A stretch of 64,000 bases of DNA from contig JAZQLF010000004.1 in the NCBI GenBank assembly GCA_045542535.1, positions 62,001-126,000 on the forward strand. Reading direction: 5' to 3'. This document shows positions 9,407 through 18,590 of the stretch, piece by piece; within the stretch, counting starts at the first letter, position 1; each line of letters opens with the position of its first letter. The notes under the pieces were generated by a model. That model had not been told where the DNA came from. It saw nothing but the letters and a program-made list of their open reading frames with translations, and made no database searches. This stretch comes from DTU089 sp045542535 (GTDB taxonomy: Bacteria; Bacillota; Clostridia; Oscillospirales; Acutalibacteraceae). The translations under genes and the position numbers were made by a program.

Positions 9407-9514
9407 TTAATACCACTGACCGTCTTCGGGGTCACCAGACTGCATTGAAACTGTGAGTACATCCTCGAGCTCGAACTCCATGATTTCGAGCTCAGGTGCT
9501 GTGTATTTTTTCAT
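9407..9514 (-). CDS. Short peptide, RiPP-precursor-like (35 aa)
   Basis: 35 codons from the ATG at 9514, with AGGAG 11 nt upstream, to TAA at 9407. The peptide starts MKKYTAPELEI, has the core EFELEDVLTVS (residues 13-23), and ends in a polar tail with QSGDPEDGQWY. The same EFELEDVLT core occurs in the next peptide at 9556-9753, while the tails differ completely, as expected for a conserved leader and variable core. There is no signal peptide and no cysteine. It lies upstream of the peptidase-nucleotidyltransferase fusion on the same strand. The reading frame is supported by its ribosome-binding site and the shared motif. That it is a modified peptide precursor is a hypothesis. Confidence 0.65.
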   Translation of the reverse strand: MKKYTAPELEIMEFELEDVLTVSMQSGDPEDGQWY

Positions 9515-9555
9515 AGTGAAAAATACTCCTTTCAATATGTCATAGTATTATTGAA

Positions 9556-9753
9556 TCACTGGAAAAAGTCTGAATAGTCAAACTCAATTCCGCCTTCGCC
9601 CGGTTTACCTAAATTGATTCCCGAGCTGCTTGTTGTAGCCGGCAGAGTCGTGCTCGGCTGCGTTGTATGAACCACATTTGAAGCTGTAAGAACATCTTCA
9701 AGTTCAAATTCAACAACTATAAAATCAGCTTTTTCGTAAGCTTTCGAAATCAT
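9556..9753 (-). CDS. Short peptide with same EFELEDVLT core and Ser/Thr-rich tail (65 aa)
   Basis: 65 residues: MISKAYEKADFIVV, then EFELEDVLTAS (residues 15-25), then a Ser/Thr/Pro-rich stretch (about 30-45) and an acidic aromatic end (GIEFDYSDFFQ). The ATG at 9753 comes only 3 nt after the stop of the preceding secreted-protein gene and has no clear Shine-Dalgarno, so translation is probably coupled to that gene. The core shared with the 35-residue peptide 41 nt downstream suggests duplication of a leader-like segment. No signal peptide or cysteine is present. Function is unknown; a RiPP-like or surface-complex peptide are both possible. Confidence 0.68.
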   Translation of the reverse strand: MISKAYEKADFIVVEFELEDVLTASNVVHTTQPSTTLPATTSSSGINLGKPGEGGIEFDYSDFFQ

Positions 9754-9756
9754 TAA

Positions 9757-10854
9757 TTAGGCTGCAAGAGCTTCAAGACCATTACCAACAGATGCTGTGT
9801 AGATATCGTTGATAACTGCTGATGCTTCTGCAGAAGTGTATGTTGTTGTGCCGTCAGCCATTGTTACAGCGAATGTAACAGCTGCTGCATAAGTCATATC
9901 AGGTGTGAAGCCTGCGAACTGAGCGCGGAACTGGTAGCCGCCGTCAACTGCCCAAACAGTGATAACATCAGATGTTACTGTCTGACCGTTGATTGTAGCT
10001 GTAGCTGTGATAGCAGAAATTTCGTTAACGATTGCTCTGCCGTCTTTTTCAGTTGTTGTAAGTTCAAGACCTGAAACCTGACCAACGAAACCGAATAAGT
10101 AGTTAGCTGCATCAGCCTTGCCACCGAACCACTTGGACTGCTGTTTAACGTGAGAAACAACTACAGAAGGAGCTGCGCTACCAACTGTAAGTTCAACAGT
10201 TGCTTCTGAGAAGTCATACACATCACCATCATAATCTACCCAGTATTCCATACCGTATGCTTCTGAATACATCATACCGATGGGCGGATCGCCATCGAAT
10301 GCACCAGCGGGGATACCAACATAAATCTTGTCACCGTCTTTAGCATCTGCAGAAACAGTGAATGTATATCTGAAGATTTCTTCAACTGTGTTTGCTGTGA
10401 ATGTGTAGTTTGTACCATTGTTGGTAATAGCAGGAGCTGTGATAGCGTCCCAATTCTTACCTTCATCTTCTGCTCTCAATGTAACACTTGAGAAATCAAC
10501 GGGGTCGATACATGTGTTAGCAGTATCAACTGTTGCGCCATAGCCAGCAGGGAATGTTAAGCATACGCCATAAGCAGCAGCACCGAAGAGCTGTGAACCA
10601 CCAGAAACACAAGCTTCTGTGATTGCATCTTTGTCATAAGCGAGCGGAACAACGCCACCGCCCCAAACATTATCGTCGCCGGGAACTTCAACTGAAACGA
10701 TAATTTCTACTGTTTCGCCAGCTTCAACTGTTGTTTTGTCTGCAGTAACAGTAAAGCCCATCTTCTTGCCTGAGCCAAGAGCTGCAGAAGCCATAGAAGC
10801 CATACCGAAGAGCATAACAACAACTAAAGCAAGGCTAATTACTTTTTTACTCAT
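9757..10854 (-). CDS. Secreted protein with cohesin-like N-terminal domain
   Basis: 365 residues with a clear signal peptide (about 1-25, cleaved near SMASAA). Residues about 33-200 have a cohesin-type beta-sandwich pattern: FTVTADKTTVEAGETVEIIV, a hydrophobic VPLAYDKDAI strand, and a late FTVSADAKDGDKIYVGI strand. Residues about 210-345 form a second beta-rich domain containing ATINGQTVTSDVITVWAVDG. It has no dockerin, no sortase motif and no membrane anchor. It sits 30 nt after the cohesin/dockerin gene and 3 nt before a peptide gene, so all are likely co-transcribed. A GGAGG site precedes the ATG at 10854. Cohesin assignment is by pattern only. Confidence 0.6.
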   Translation of the reverse strand: MSKKVISLALVVVMLFGMASMASAALGSGKKMGFTVTADKTTVEAGETVEIIVSVEVPGDDNVWGGGVVPLAYDKDAITEACVSGGSQLFGAAAYGVCLTFPAGYGATVDTANTCIDPVDFSSVTLRAEDEGKNWDAITAPAITNNGTNYTFTANTVEEIFRYTFTVSADAKDGDKIYVGIPAGAFDGDPPIGMMYSEAYGMEYWVDYDGDVYDFSEATVELTVGSAAPSVVVSHVKQQSKWFGGKADAANYLFGFVGQVSGLELTTTEKDGRAIVNEISAITATATINGQTVTSDVITVWAVDGGYQFRAQFAGFTPDMTYAAAVTFAVTMADGTTTYTSAEASAVINDIYTASVGNGLEALAA

Positions 10855-10884
10855 TGTCTATTTCCTCCAATAATTATTTAACAA

Positions 10885-11928
10885 TTAATATGTTGCAGCA
10901 ATATCAATCTGCATAGAACCCAATGATGTACGGTTTTTAGCCAAATATGTTGTATCAGCTGTAGTAACAGAATGTCTGTTGTCACCATTTACGTTAGCAG
11001 CGAGTTTGTCTGCACCAGTGCTTGATGCAAGAGTTGTTCTGTTTTTAGCCAAATATGTTGTGTCAGTAGTTGTAATACGACCATCGCCGTTTACATCACC
11101 GAAAATAACAACTACATATGATTCAAGAACAGTACCATCTAAATCAACAAGTTTAAGAACTGCACCTGTACCATGTTTACCTTCAGCATTTGCTTCGTAA
11201 ACGATGTATGCATCACCAAGTGTGGTTGTAACACTAAGTCTGTAGTTATCTTCTTTACCGAAAGTAGCGAAACCGAAGATAACACCAGTGTAAGCTGTAT
11301 TACAGTAGTTTTTGTTTACTGTAACGCCGTTCTTAAGAACGAGTTCGGGTTTAGCTGCACTACCAAGAACAACTTCGTCACCTGTTGATACAACTGTCTG
11401 GCCGTAGATCATTGTACCTGTTGTAAGGTTGTCGTCGCTCATACGAACAGCGATAAGGCTACCGCCGGGGTTAGATTCGCTCTTTGCATCATCAGCAATA
11501 GCGATTGTAGCTGAGGAAGCACCTTCAGCTAATGTATAGCTAAGAGTAGCTATAAGAGTTTCAGTTGATAAATCCATTGCTTCAGCACTGTCATCAGTGG
11601 GAGTGGGAACAATGAATACCAAACCGCTTTCAGTGAACTGAACGTCATAATCGCCATCAACGAATACGTCAGATGTAACATCGCCTAAAACAGCGTTGCC
11701 GTCTTCATTAGCAATCTGGAACTGAATTGCACCAACTTTGTAGTTGGTTGTGAGGTAAACGCCAACTTTAAAAGTGCCGTCTGCCTCGGAGATTTTTTCA
11801 AGTCTCCATGTCTGTTCGTAGCTTCCATCCTCTTCGAAAGCAGTTCCGCCAACTGCGAAAGCAGAAACAGCGAAAGTTGAGATAACGAAGATGAGAGCAA
11901 GAGCTACACTAAGAATTTTCTTAGACAT
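10885..11928 (-). CDS. Secreted protein with cohesin-like domain and C-terminal type I dockerin
   Basis: 347 residues. A signal peptide (about 1-26) precedes a beta-sandwich domain (about 35-175) with GVYLTTNYKVGAIQFQIA and LIATLSYTLAEGASSATI, as in cohesin-like folds, and a second beta region. The C-terminus is a dockerin of two EF-hand-like repeats: GDVNGDGRITTTDTTYLAKN, then a looser VNGDNRHSVTTADTTYLAKN. Each ends in TYLAKNRT, so the two halves are nearly symmetric. Dockerins bind cohesins to assemble extracellular complexes; a protein carrying both could act as an adaptor. The GGAGG site and ATG at 11928 are clear. It is followed 30 nt later by the 365-residue cohesin-like gene. Confidence 0.72.
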   Translation of the reverse strand: MSKKILSVALALIFVISTFAVSAFAVGGTAFEEDGSYEQTWRLEKISEADGTFKVGVYLTTNYKVGAIQFQIANEDGNAVLGDVTSDVFVDGDYDVQFTESGLVFIVPTPTDDSAEAMDLSTETLIATLSYTLAEGASSATIAIADDAKSESNPGGSLIAVRMSDDNLTTGTMIYGQTVVSTGDEVVLGSAAKPELVLKNGVTVNKNYCNTAYTGVIFGFATFGKEDNYRLSVTTTLGDAYIVYEANAEGKHGTGAVLKLVDLDGTVLESYVVVIFGDVNGDGRITTTDTTYLAKNRTTLASSTGADKLAANVNGDNRHSVTTADTTYLAKNRTSLGSMQIDIAATY

Positions 11929-12056
11929 AATTTTGCCTCCATTGGTAAAATTTTTTCAATTTCTCTCCAAATAACAGTCCGTCGGACTGCACCCTTTGAT
12001 CGAGGAAAAATACATTTGCTTATTATATATATAATAGTATGCAATTTTTTCATTTC

Positions 12057-12086
12057 CCTCTTTCCGCCGATTGCTCGACGGAAAGA
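12057..12086. terminator. Hairpin downstream of the giant dockerin gene
   Basis: A 9-bp perfect stem (CTCTTTCCG/CGGAAAGAG), extended by two more G-C pairs past a mismatch, lies 40 nt after the stop at 12125. The T-run lies on the plus side, so it is not a textbook terminator for the minus-strand gene. A second small hairpin (CAGTCC/GGACTG) lies near 11973-11988, in the leader of the next gene. Confidence 0.4.
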
Positions 12087-12124
12087 GTTTTTCAATCAAC
12101 TGGATTTTTAATGTTTTTATTTAG

Positions 12125-15100
12125 TTAAGCTGTAGCTTTAACTGCGTTAACAACTGCGCTGTAGTCGTTGCCGTCGATAACTCTGTCAGCACCTGAAAGG
12201 TCACCTGCAAGAAGGTAGCAACCTTCGAGCTGTGCTTTTTCAGTAGAAACAAGGTTTTCATAAGCAGCGTCAAGTACGTCTACTGCACCGTCACCGTTAA
12301 TATCAGCCTCAACAACGATTCTTACAGTTGCAACGGGGATCTTAACATCGCCCTGAACTGTGTAGAATGTAACAACAGAGTTTGTACCAGCAAAGCCGGG
12401 AAGATCTGTGTCGATTGTGTAGTAGAGGTCGTTAGAAACAGTAATGTTGTCTTTACCAACTGTTGCACCATTTGCAGTTACTTTGAAGAGATCCTTAACA
12501 GCATCTGCATCCATTTCAGCTGCGATAGTAGCAATTGTTGCTGTGATTGTAGCTTCAACTTCTTCAGTATCAAGATTGTCTGTTGACATGATACCTGTTG
12601 AAGTATTTGCGTTGCCGTCTGCATCTGTGATATTGAGACCTTTGAATTTAAGTCTTGCAAGAGCCTCTTTAAGAGCATCTGCAGCGTCGTCAATGATATC
12701 CTGATCTTCGTATGAATAGGGTTCAGCATTTACGATAAGTGCAGAACCGGGGAAGATCTGTCTGCCATCAAAGTCTTCGTGACCGAGTTCAGCAAGAACC
12801 TGACCGAATTCTTTGTTGGTGTTGTCGTAAAGAGAAGCGTTATCAAGTGCTGTCTGAGCCTGTAACATAAGAGTTTCAAGTTCAGAGTAGTCAGCTTCGT
12901 CTTCAACGTAAACGAGTTCGTTACGGCAAGTGAGAAGTTCCCACTTAGTATCGAAGATTCTCATCTGAGTTGCATTGCTGTCAGCAAGCAATTCTTCAGC
13001 AGCTGCAAGAGCAGCTTCATACTTAGCCCAGCTACGTTCTGTGTAAAGGCTTGCATCAGTAATCATAGCATTTGCAGAATCAACTTCGGTCTGAAGGTGA
13101 GTCTTAATTACATCGTGAGGACGAGTAAGAAGACGAGGAGCCATTCTTGTTACGAGGTTTTCTGCCTGAGCAACGTCAAGAGCTGTGTAGCCTGCATAGT
13201 GATTCTTTGCATTCTGAAGATCTTCTGCATTTCTTGCTGCTGTTTCTGCATCAAAGTCTTCAAGAAGAGCATTGATGTAGTTTTCATACTCGTTGCCTTT
13301 TACGAGAGTAGCAAGCTCTGAAGGATAAATACTTGTATAGGGGAAGTATTTATTAAGGTCATCTGCTGTACGAAGTGTTGCTTTGTAAGCGTTGATAACG
13401 TCTTTTGCTTCTTCTCTTGCATCGTTGTAACGATTCCATCTATACATTCTATAATCTGTATAGTCTTTATCGTCACTGTACTGAGCTTCAATGCCATCAA
13501 GAGTAGCTTCAAGAGCTACAACGTCAGCATCGATAGAGTCGCCTAAGAGAGCGAGTTCTTCTTCTGACAGTTTAATGTAGTCAACTTCTGTTGATGCAAT
13601 GTAAAGAGCAGTGTAAAGATCTGCATGGTTGTAAACAGAGTTTGCGTTCCATACCTGCCATGCACCCTGGATACCAGCCTGAAGAGCTGATACATATGCT
13701 GTCCAAACAGCGTTGTTATCAAGTTTTGTTACAAGTTTAACTGCAACTTCTTTGCCGTTAACTGTAACTGTACCTGTCTGTGCTGTTACATTACCGTTAT
13801 CATCAGTTGTTTTAACGATATCTGTAACCTGGCTTGCTGCATATTCATTTTTGTCAGCGTCGATCCAAGCAGTCATTGTGCTTGTTGTTTCCTGAAGCTG
13901 ATCATCGCTCCACTTAGAAGTACGAAGAAGTCTGTCAGCATAAGAATATGTGCCGGAAGCGGTGTTATATTCAGCAGCTTTTCTCATCTTACCTGTTTCA
14001 CTACCAACAAGTGAGGAAAGTTTACCGAGGCTGATACCGTCGTAGAAAATGAGAGTAGATGTTGTTGTACCTTCAGATGAGCTCTTTGAGTTAGCAAAGC
14101 ACTCGATTGAATATGAAAGCTTGCTACCGGGAGTAGCTGCATAAGTTGTAAGTGCTGCGCTATCTGTTACCTGATAGTACAAGCTCTGAGCAACACTGGA
14201 TGTGTTAGAAATCTTTTCACCGTAAAGTTTAACACCGTGCTGAGTTGAGTTAGCTACTGCACCAACAGTCTTACTTGTAATGGAGCTATCCTTTGACAAG
14301 TAAGCAGCTTCAGTATTATTGATAGTATCCACGATACTTGCGGGATCGTTATTAATGTAGTGATAGTTCTTTACCTGAACGCGGCATTTGTAAGTACCCT
14401 GTTCATCAGTATCATACTTGTCACCTGCGTTTGTGGGGTTAAAGCTGATCCACAAGAATTTACTGATTGTAAACTGTTTGCCGTCAGCCATAACGTCGCC
14501 ATCTTCGTCGTTAACTGTGTAAGTAACGTCAACTCTCTGGATAGCACCAGCGCCTGTAACGCCTGAAACATTGTAAGTTACAGTTGCTTTATCGCCGTAG
14601 TCGATGTTTGTCTTATCAGTTGAAATGCCGTTGATAACTGATGATGCAGAACCATCATAGTTATATGCCTTAACAGATACGATATCGTATGTGTACTGGT
14701 TATCTTTATAAAGATTACCTGCATCATCTCTGTAACCTCTCCAAAGACCTGTTGAACCGTTAGTAACTGTGAAAGTTAAACCGGAAGCAGCACCGCTTGA
14801 TGCTTCAACAGTAGTATTAAGAGAAATCTTGGGAGTACCCATTTCCTGCTCACCACCGAAGAGCTTAACAAGCTTACAAACAACGGGAAGAGCACTTGTG
14901 AGAAGCTCTACCTTGATGCTCTCAAGAGCATTGAGGAGAGTTGCAATAATTGTGCTGAGGTTAGCATTTGTAAGAAGTCCTGAAACGCTTGATGTTACAG
15001 GAAGAAGGTTTGTTCTGAGAACGAGAGTAAGAATTCTGTTCACAAGGTCAAGAACACCCTGAACAAGAGGAGCTGTGTTGAAGAGGTTGTAGGAAGAAGC

Positions 15101-17425
15101 TGTGTTTCTTCCGAAGAGACCTACAAGAGCATCCAAATTGAAATTCTTAACAAGATCCATAAGTCTATCGAACAACATCTGAACATCAAGGTCATAAGAA
15201 GCTGATGTACAGCCGTTTACAAAGCCGAGAGGAAGGATTTTGTTAAGGATGAAGCTGAGCTTGTTGAGAGGACCTGAAACAGCGTTAACTGAATTATAGT
15301 TAATACCATTAAGAACGCCGCCTGTTCTGTCAGCTGTGCCAACATATTCAACTGCCCAGAGAATAACGTTATCAAGAATCAATTTCCAACGTGCATCACC
15401 AAGAATATTGGTTTCATCTGTAGCACTTTCAAGAATATAATCGGAAACATCAAAGCCTTCACCGAAGCTCTTCTTGCAGAAATCGTTGAAGTTTGTAAGG
15501 TTTGTAAGGTATGTTACAGCAATATCAACACCCATATTGAGAATGATGTTTACCCATTCATCAGCTGAATGCTCAGCAAACTGTCTGCCTTCAGCAGATG
15601 TTAATGTGCCTTCAGCAAAGATATAGCTGTCATAGTTAACCTGAGGTGCAATCTCTGTCATAAATTCACGGATAACAAGTGCACCGAATTCAACAATCTG
15701 AACATCCTCGTGGAATGCTGCTCTGCCTTCTTCATTCTTAGGAATGATAAGCTGAGGCATAACATCCTCGAAGAATGTGGGACCAATGTGAGCAATAAGC
15801 TCAACAATCTTCATATCAGCAACATCTGCATATTCCCAGTCAACATATTCGGAATCAGCACCGAAGATCTTATCCGCATAGTTTGCAAGGAGATATTTAA
15901 GAAGACGTTCTACGTTGTCAACAAATACAGTTTTGCCGTTGCCAGCATCAGCTGATGTTGCACCGTCAACCCAAGCAGCTCCTGTTGTTGCTTCGAAATC
16001 AGCAATAACATCTTCTGTGAGAGCGTTGTTGAATACGATGTAAACAAGGTGGTTAAGAGACTGAGCGATTGAACCATACTTAGCAATGATTGCTTCGTAG
16101 TTGATTTCATTAGCTGATTCCTCTGTATCACCTGTAAGAGGTACGGGAGCAAAGAGTTCCCAATCCCAGTTAATGAGATCAGCAAATTCGTTTGCTGCAG
16201 CCATGTTAATCTTGAAGTACTTACGAACTTTTTCGGTCTGTTCATTACCTTCTTCATCAAGAACAGGTAAGTTATCTTCACCAACAACAACTTCGTTTTC
16301 GAGAGTTGTGTAGTACCAGTCGCCGTCTTCTTCACTGTGGAAGAGTTTGTCGTAAGAAATGTAAGTTACATAGCTTTCTTTACCTACTGTACCGCCAACT
16401 TCAAAAGCTGCCTGAGCGTCAGCGGGAACCTTATCAAGAGTTGTTTCGTTAACGTCAGCTTCAACAGCTTCCATAAGAGCTTTCTTAAGGTTGTTGTTAA
16501 GGGGCTGAATACCAAGGTCGTAAATAGCGAAGGGAGCAAGCTTATCGATAAGAGCGAAGATTGAGTTAGATCCATCAGCAATGCTGAAATAATTTCTAAC
16601 AACATCAGCTGTATAATCATCATTCTTAGCAATTGTGGGGAATACTACAGAATCCATATCCCAAACTTTAGTTGCTGCGTCGCCTTCGCCTTCCCAAGTG
16701 TAATTCTGGGGGCTCTTAAGGAGACCAACAATAGCCTGAGTGAGAATTTCATCAATTGTATCTACTTCGCCGGGAAGAGTGTTGCCGAGATCTTCAGCAT
16801 TATCGGGGTATCCGTAAGAACCGTAAACGAGCATATCGAATACTGCTCTTGTTGCGAAACCGGGGATATCAGTAAGGATATCGTTGATATCACTTAAGTC
16901 AACCAAACCGGAAACGATACCGTTAAGCCAACCAAGGTTGATACCGTCGTCTGTAAGAAGACCGTAAGGAGCTTTCTTAACAACGCTAACAACGCCATCA
17001 TCACCGAGGAAGTTAAGAAGAGCGTAGATAACGTTTAAGTCGCCACCGCTTCTCTGAACGTTCTTAAGGTGATCTTTACCATTTTTGAGGTTTTTAACGT
17101 CGGAAACTGAAACCGCAACAAAACCAATGGTACTGTTGTTAAGAAGATCGTAAATTGATGACAAAGCATTGTCAATACTTGTAAGATCCAATGTACCAAG
17201 AATAGACAAGTCCATTGTACCCAAACCGGGCATAACCTGCGCATCAAGGTAGTTGAGAATAATAGTTGCGCCTTGTTCTGCTGAAATAATAGCATCGTCA
17301 ACAGCGTCGTAATCCATTTTATCTTTTGTAACGTCTGACTTAAGAGCGCTACCGATAACTGCCATACAGCTGAATGCCATTACGAGAGCAAGAACCAAAC
17401 TCAACAATTTAGTTGATTGTTTCAT
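12125..17425 (-). CDS. Giant secreted dockerin-bearing protein (1766 aa), function unknown
   Basis: 1766 residues. A signal peptide (about 1-28) is followed by a long, mostly helical region (about 30-850) with no recognisable enzyme motif, a beta-rich middle (about 880-1100) that looks like one or two Ig-like modules (TYTVNDEDGDVMADGKQFTI), then a helical stretch (about 1250-1600) with FIVAR-like repeated helices of the AAEELLADSNATQ kind. A C-terminal dockerin-like segment follows: DINGDGAVDVLDAAYENLV, then an atypical second half, GDLSGADRVIDGNDYSAVV. No cell-wall sorting signal is visible. It is the first gene of a secreted-protein cluster running to 9407. A strong promoter at 17885-17913 would give it a leader of about 450 nt. 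Role is probably structural or scaffold-like at the surface; no function can be claimed. Confidence 0.75.
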   Translation of the reverse strand: MKQSTKLLSLVLALVMAFSCMAVIGSALKSDVTKDKMDYDAVDDAIISAEQGATIILNYLDAQVMPGLGTMDLSILGTLDLTSIDNALSSIYDLLNNSTIGFVAVSVSDVKNLKNGKDHLKNVQRSGGDLNVIYALLNFLGDDGVVSVVKKAPYGLLTDDGINLGWLNGIVSGLVDLSDINDILTDIPGFATRAVFDMLVYGSYGYPDNAEDLGNTLPGEVDTIDEILTQAIVGLLKSPQNYTWEGEGDAATKVWDMDSVVFPTIAKNDDYTADVVRNYFSIADGSNSIFALIDKLAPFAIYDLGIQPLNNNLKKALMEAVEADVNETTLDKVPADAQAAFEVGGTVGKESYVTYISYDKLFHSEEDGDWYYTTLENEVVVGEDNLPVLDEEGNEQTEKVRKYFKINMAAANEFADLINWDWELFAPVPLTGDTEESANEINYEAIIAKYGSIAQSLNHLVYIVFNNALTEDVIADFEATTGAAWVDGATSADAGNGKTVFVDNVERLLKYLLANYADKIFGADSEYVDWEYADVADMKIVELIAHIGPTFFEDVMPQLIIPKNEEGRAAFHEDVQIVEFGALVIREFMTEIAPQVNYDSYIFAEGTLTSAEGRQFAEHSADEWVNIILNMGVDIAVTYLTNLTNFNDFCKKSFGEGFDVSDYILESATDETNILGDARWKLILDNVILWAVEYVGTADRTGGVLNGINYNSVNAVSGPLNKLSFILNKILPLGFVNGCTSASYDLDVQMLFDRLMDLVKNFNLDALVGLFGRNTASSYNLFNTAPLVQGVLDLVNRILTLVLRTNLLPVTSSVSGLLTNANLSTIIATLLNALESIKVELLTSALPVVCKLVKLFGGEQEMGTPKISLNTTVEASSGAASGLTFTVTNGSTGLWRGYRDDAGNLYKDNQYTYDIVSVKAYNYDGSASSVINGISTDKTNIDYGDKATVTYNVSGVTGAGAIQRVDVTYTVNDEDGDVMADGKQFTISKFLWISFNPTNAGDKYDTDEQGTYKCRVQVKNYHYINNDPASIVDTINNTEAAYLSKDSSITSKTVGAVANSTQHGVKLYGEKISNTSSVAQSLYYQVTDSAALTTYAATPGSKLSYSIECFANSKSSSEGTTTSTLIFYDGISLGKLSSLVGSETGKMRKAAEYNTASGTYSYADRLLRTSKWSDDQLQETTSTMTAWIDADKNEYAASQVTDIVKTTDDNGNVTAQTGTVTVNGKEVAVKLVTKLDNNAVWTAYVSALQAGIQGAWQVWNANSVYNHADLYTALYIASTEVDYIKLSEEELALLGDSIDADVVALEATLDGIEAQYSDDKDYTDYRMYRWNRYNDAREEAKDVINAYKATLRTADDLNKYFPYTSIYPSELATLVKGNEYENYINALLEDFDAETAARNAEDLQNAKNHYAGYTALDVAQAENLVTRMAPRLLTRPHDVIKTHLQTEVDSANAMITDASLYTERSWAKYEAALAAAEELLADSNATQMRIFDTKWELLTCRNELVYVEDEADYSELETLMLQAQTALDNASLYDNTNKEFGQVLAELGHEDFDGRQIFPGSALIVNAEPYSYEDQDIIDDAADALKEALARLKFKGLNITDADGNANTSTGIMSTDNLDTEEVEATITATIATIAAEMDADAVKDLFKVTANGATVGKDNITVSNDLYYTIDTDLPGFAGTNSVVTFYTVQGDVKIPVATVRIVVEADINGDGAVDVLDAAYENLVSTEKAQLEGCYLLAGDLSGADRVIDGNDYSAVVNAVKATA

Positions 17426-17439
17426 AAAGTTTTACCTCC

Positions 17440-17878
17440 ATATTTTAGTACGCCAATACAAAAATACGCGTGCGTTAACTAAAAACGAATAACCGCAAAC
17501 ACGCACTGATTGCGGAAAACATTTCTGTCGCACAGTCCCCCTTTCATAAATTTCCGAAAACATGAAGCTATAAGCTTCACGCATAGGATGTTGATTGACC
17601 GTGGGCCGATTACAAAGTGCACAGCGCCGAATTGCTCAGAGCGCATAGCGGTGAGCGTTGTGTCGATACCGACCGCCGCGCACTCTACCGCTGCTGCACC
17701 CTGCAGCACCGCTTTGTGCACTTAGCGCCCACACACTTTATAAGACAGGAGAGGTACTGACCTTCTCAGAGGAACAAAACAACTTTGTTCAACCGAGATT
17801 GTGCCTCATTAAGCCAAAAAGAAACAACTCTTTTCCGGCTTGAGGGCATAATACCCCCACTGCCCCAACCTTATGGTC
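17440..17878 (-). ncRNA. Long structured 5' leader of the giant dockerin gene (candidate structured RNA)
   Basis: Between the promoter at 17885-17913 and the ATG at 17425 lies about 450 nt with no convincing frame. It is unusually GC-rich at 17600-17730 for this genome. On the minus strand I can pair AAGTGCAC (17714-17721) with GTGCACTT (17614-17621), enclosing AGCGGT/ACCGCT and CTGCA/TGCAG hairpins. Further 3' there is a 9-bp hairpin with a TAT loop near 17570-17590 and CCGCAA/TTGCGG near 17492-17514. I recognise no known riboswitch or RNA family. It could be a regulatory leader or an independent RNA. Confidence 0.5.
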
Positions 17879-17884
17879 AGAATA

Positions 17885-17913
17885 ATAATACAATACCCCA
17901 ACCTGCTTGTCAA
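17885..17913 (-). promoter_or_regulatory. Sigma-A-type promoter for the giant dockerin gene
   Basis: On the minus strand TTGACA (17908-17913) is separated by exactly 17 nt from TATTAT (17885-17890). Transcription would start near 17878, leaving a leader of about 450 nt. Confidence 0.7.
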
Positions 17914-18590
17914 TACTTTTCGCGCGAAAAAATGTATTATTTTTATATAATAAGTTACGCGCACGTACGCGAGGGCATTTATTTGACACTTTTTCGATGA
18001 TTTGTTGTAGTTTTAAAGTGTGAATTTTCGTGATACAGAATTCAAAACTACAAATCAAGCATTAAGTGGAAGTTACGTAAAGCCTATTCCTCTTTTTTGT
18101 GCAACAAAAAGGAGGGGGTGTACGGTTGTGAGCGAGTCTGGTGAACGATACAGCGAACAATAACCCCTTTAGAGTTTTGGGTGCGAACTCAACTCACCAA
18201 TTAACCAACTTAATCAAAAGAGGGGTAGGCTTTGCTACACCTTTATTTATTTGTTCATTTTGCACAAGCGAAACAGTAAAGGTTCTTCACTTTACGATTC
18301 ACCAAAAGCAAACAAACAAGTTATAACCACGTCAACACCTTGTTTTCACTAATGTTTTTAGCAAATTACAAAGAAATTAATCATCGCCCAAAAGACTACT
18401 GTAAAAGTATTTTACTTTACACTTAAGCACATCTAAAACTACCATTTATACACTAATCATCGAATTTCTTTTGTGCATTTTGCCACCACGTAAAAATACG
18501 AATTTGGGGCATAAAATGCTGAAATTAACACCACAACACCACCGACCCAATATAACAAAAAATGCTATGAAATTTTATACATGTTTTCTC
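17914..18590. other. Gene-free intergenic region with scattered hairpins
   Basis: No credible coding sequence; short frames lack ribosome-binding sites or family resemblance. Visible structure: a hairpin at 18089-18115 that pairs CCTC with GAGG across a T/A-rich stem, GTAAAG/CTTTAC near 18278-18296, and a GGTGAACGATACAGCGAACA stretch near 18140-18160. That stretch is similar to one near 58108-58131 in the tRNA-Pro region, matching at 19 of 24 positions. Otherwise nothing recognised. Confidence 0.5.

Noticed and set aside
17479..17721. 80-codon frame in the leader of the giant dockerin gene
   Set aside because: No ribosome-binding site, no family resemblance, and it overlaps the strongest RNA pairings.
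18141..18326. Small frame with NNPFRVLGANS
   Set aside because: No ribosome-binding site at its start, no matching family for the remainder, and it sits in hairpin-rich noncoding DNA.
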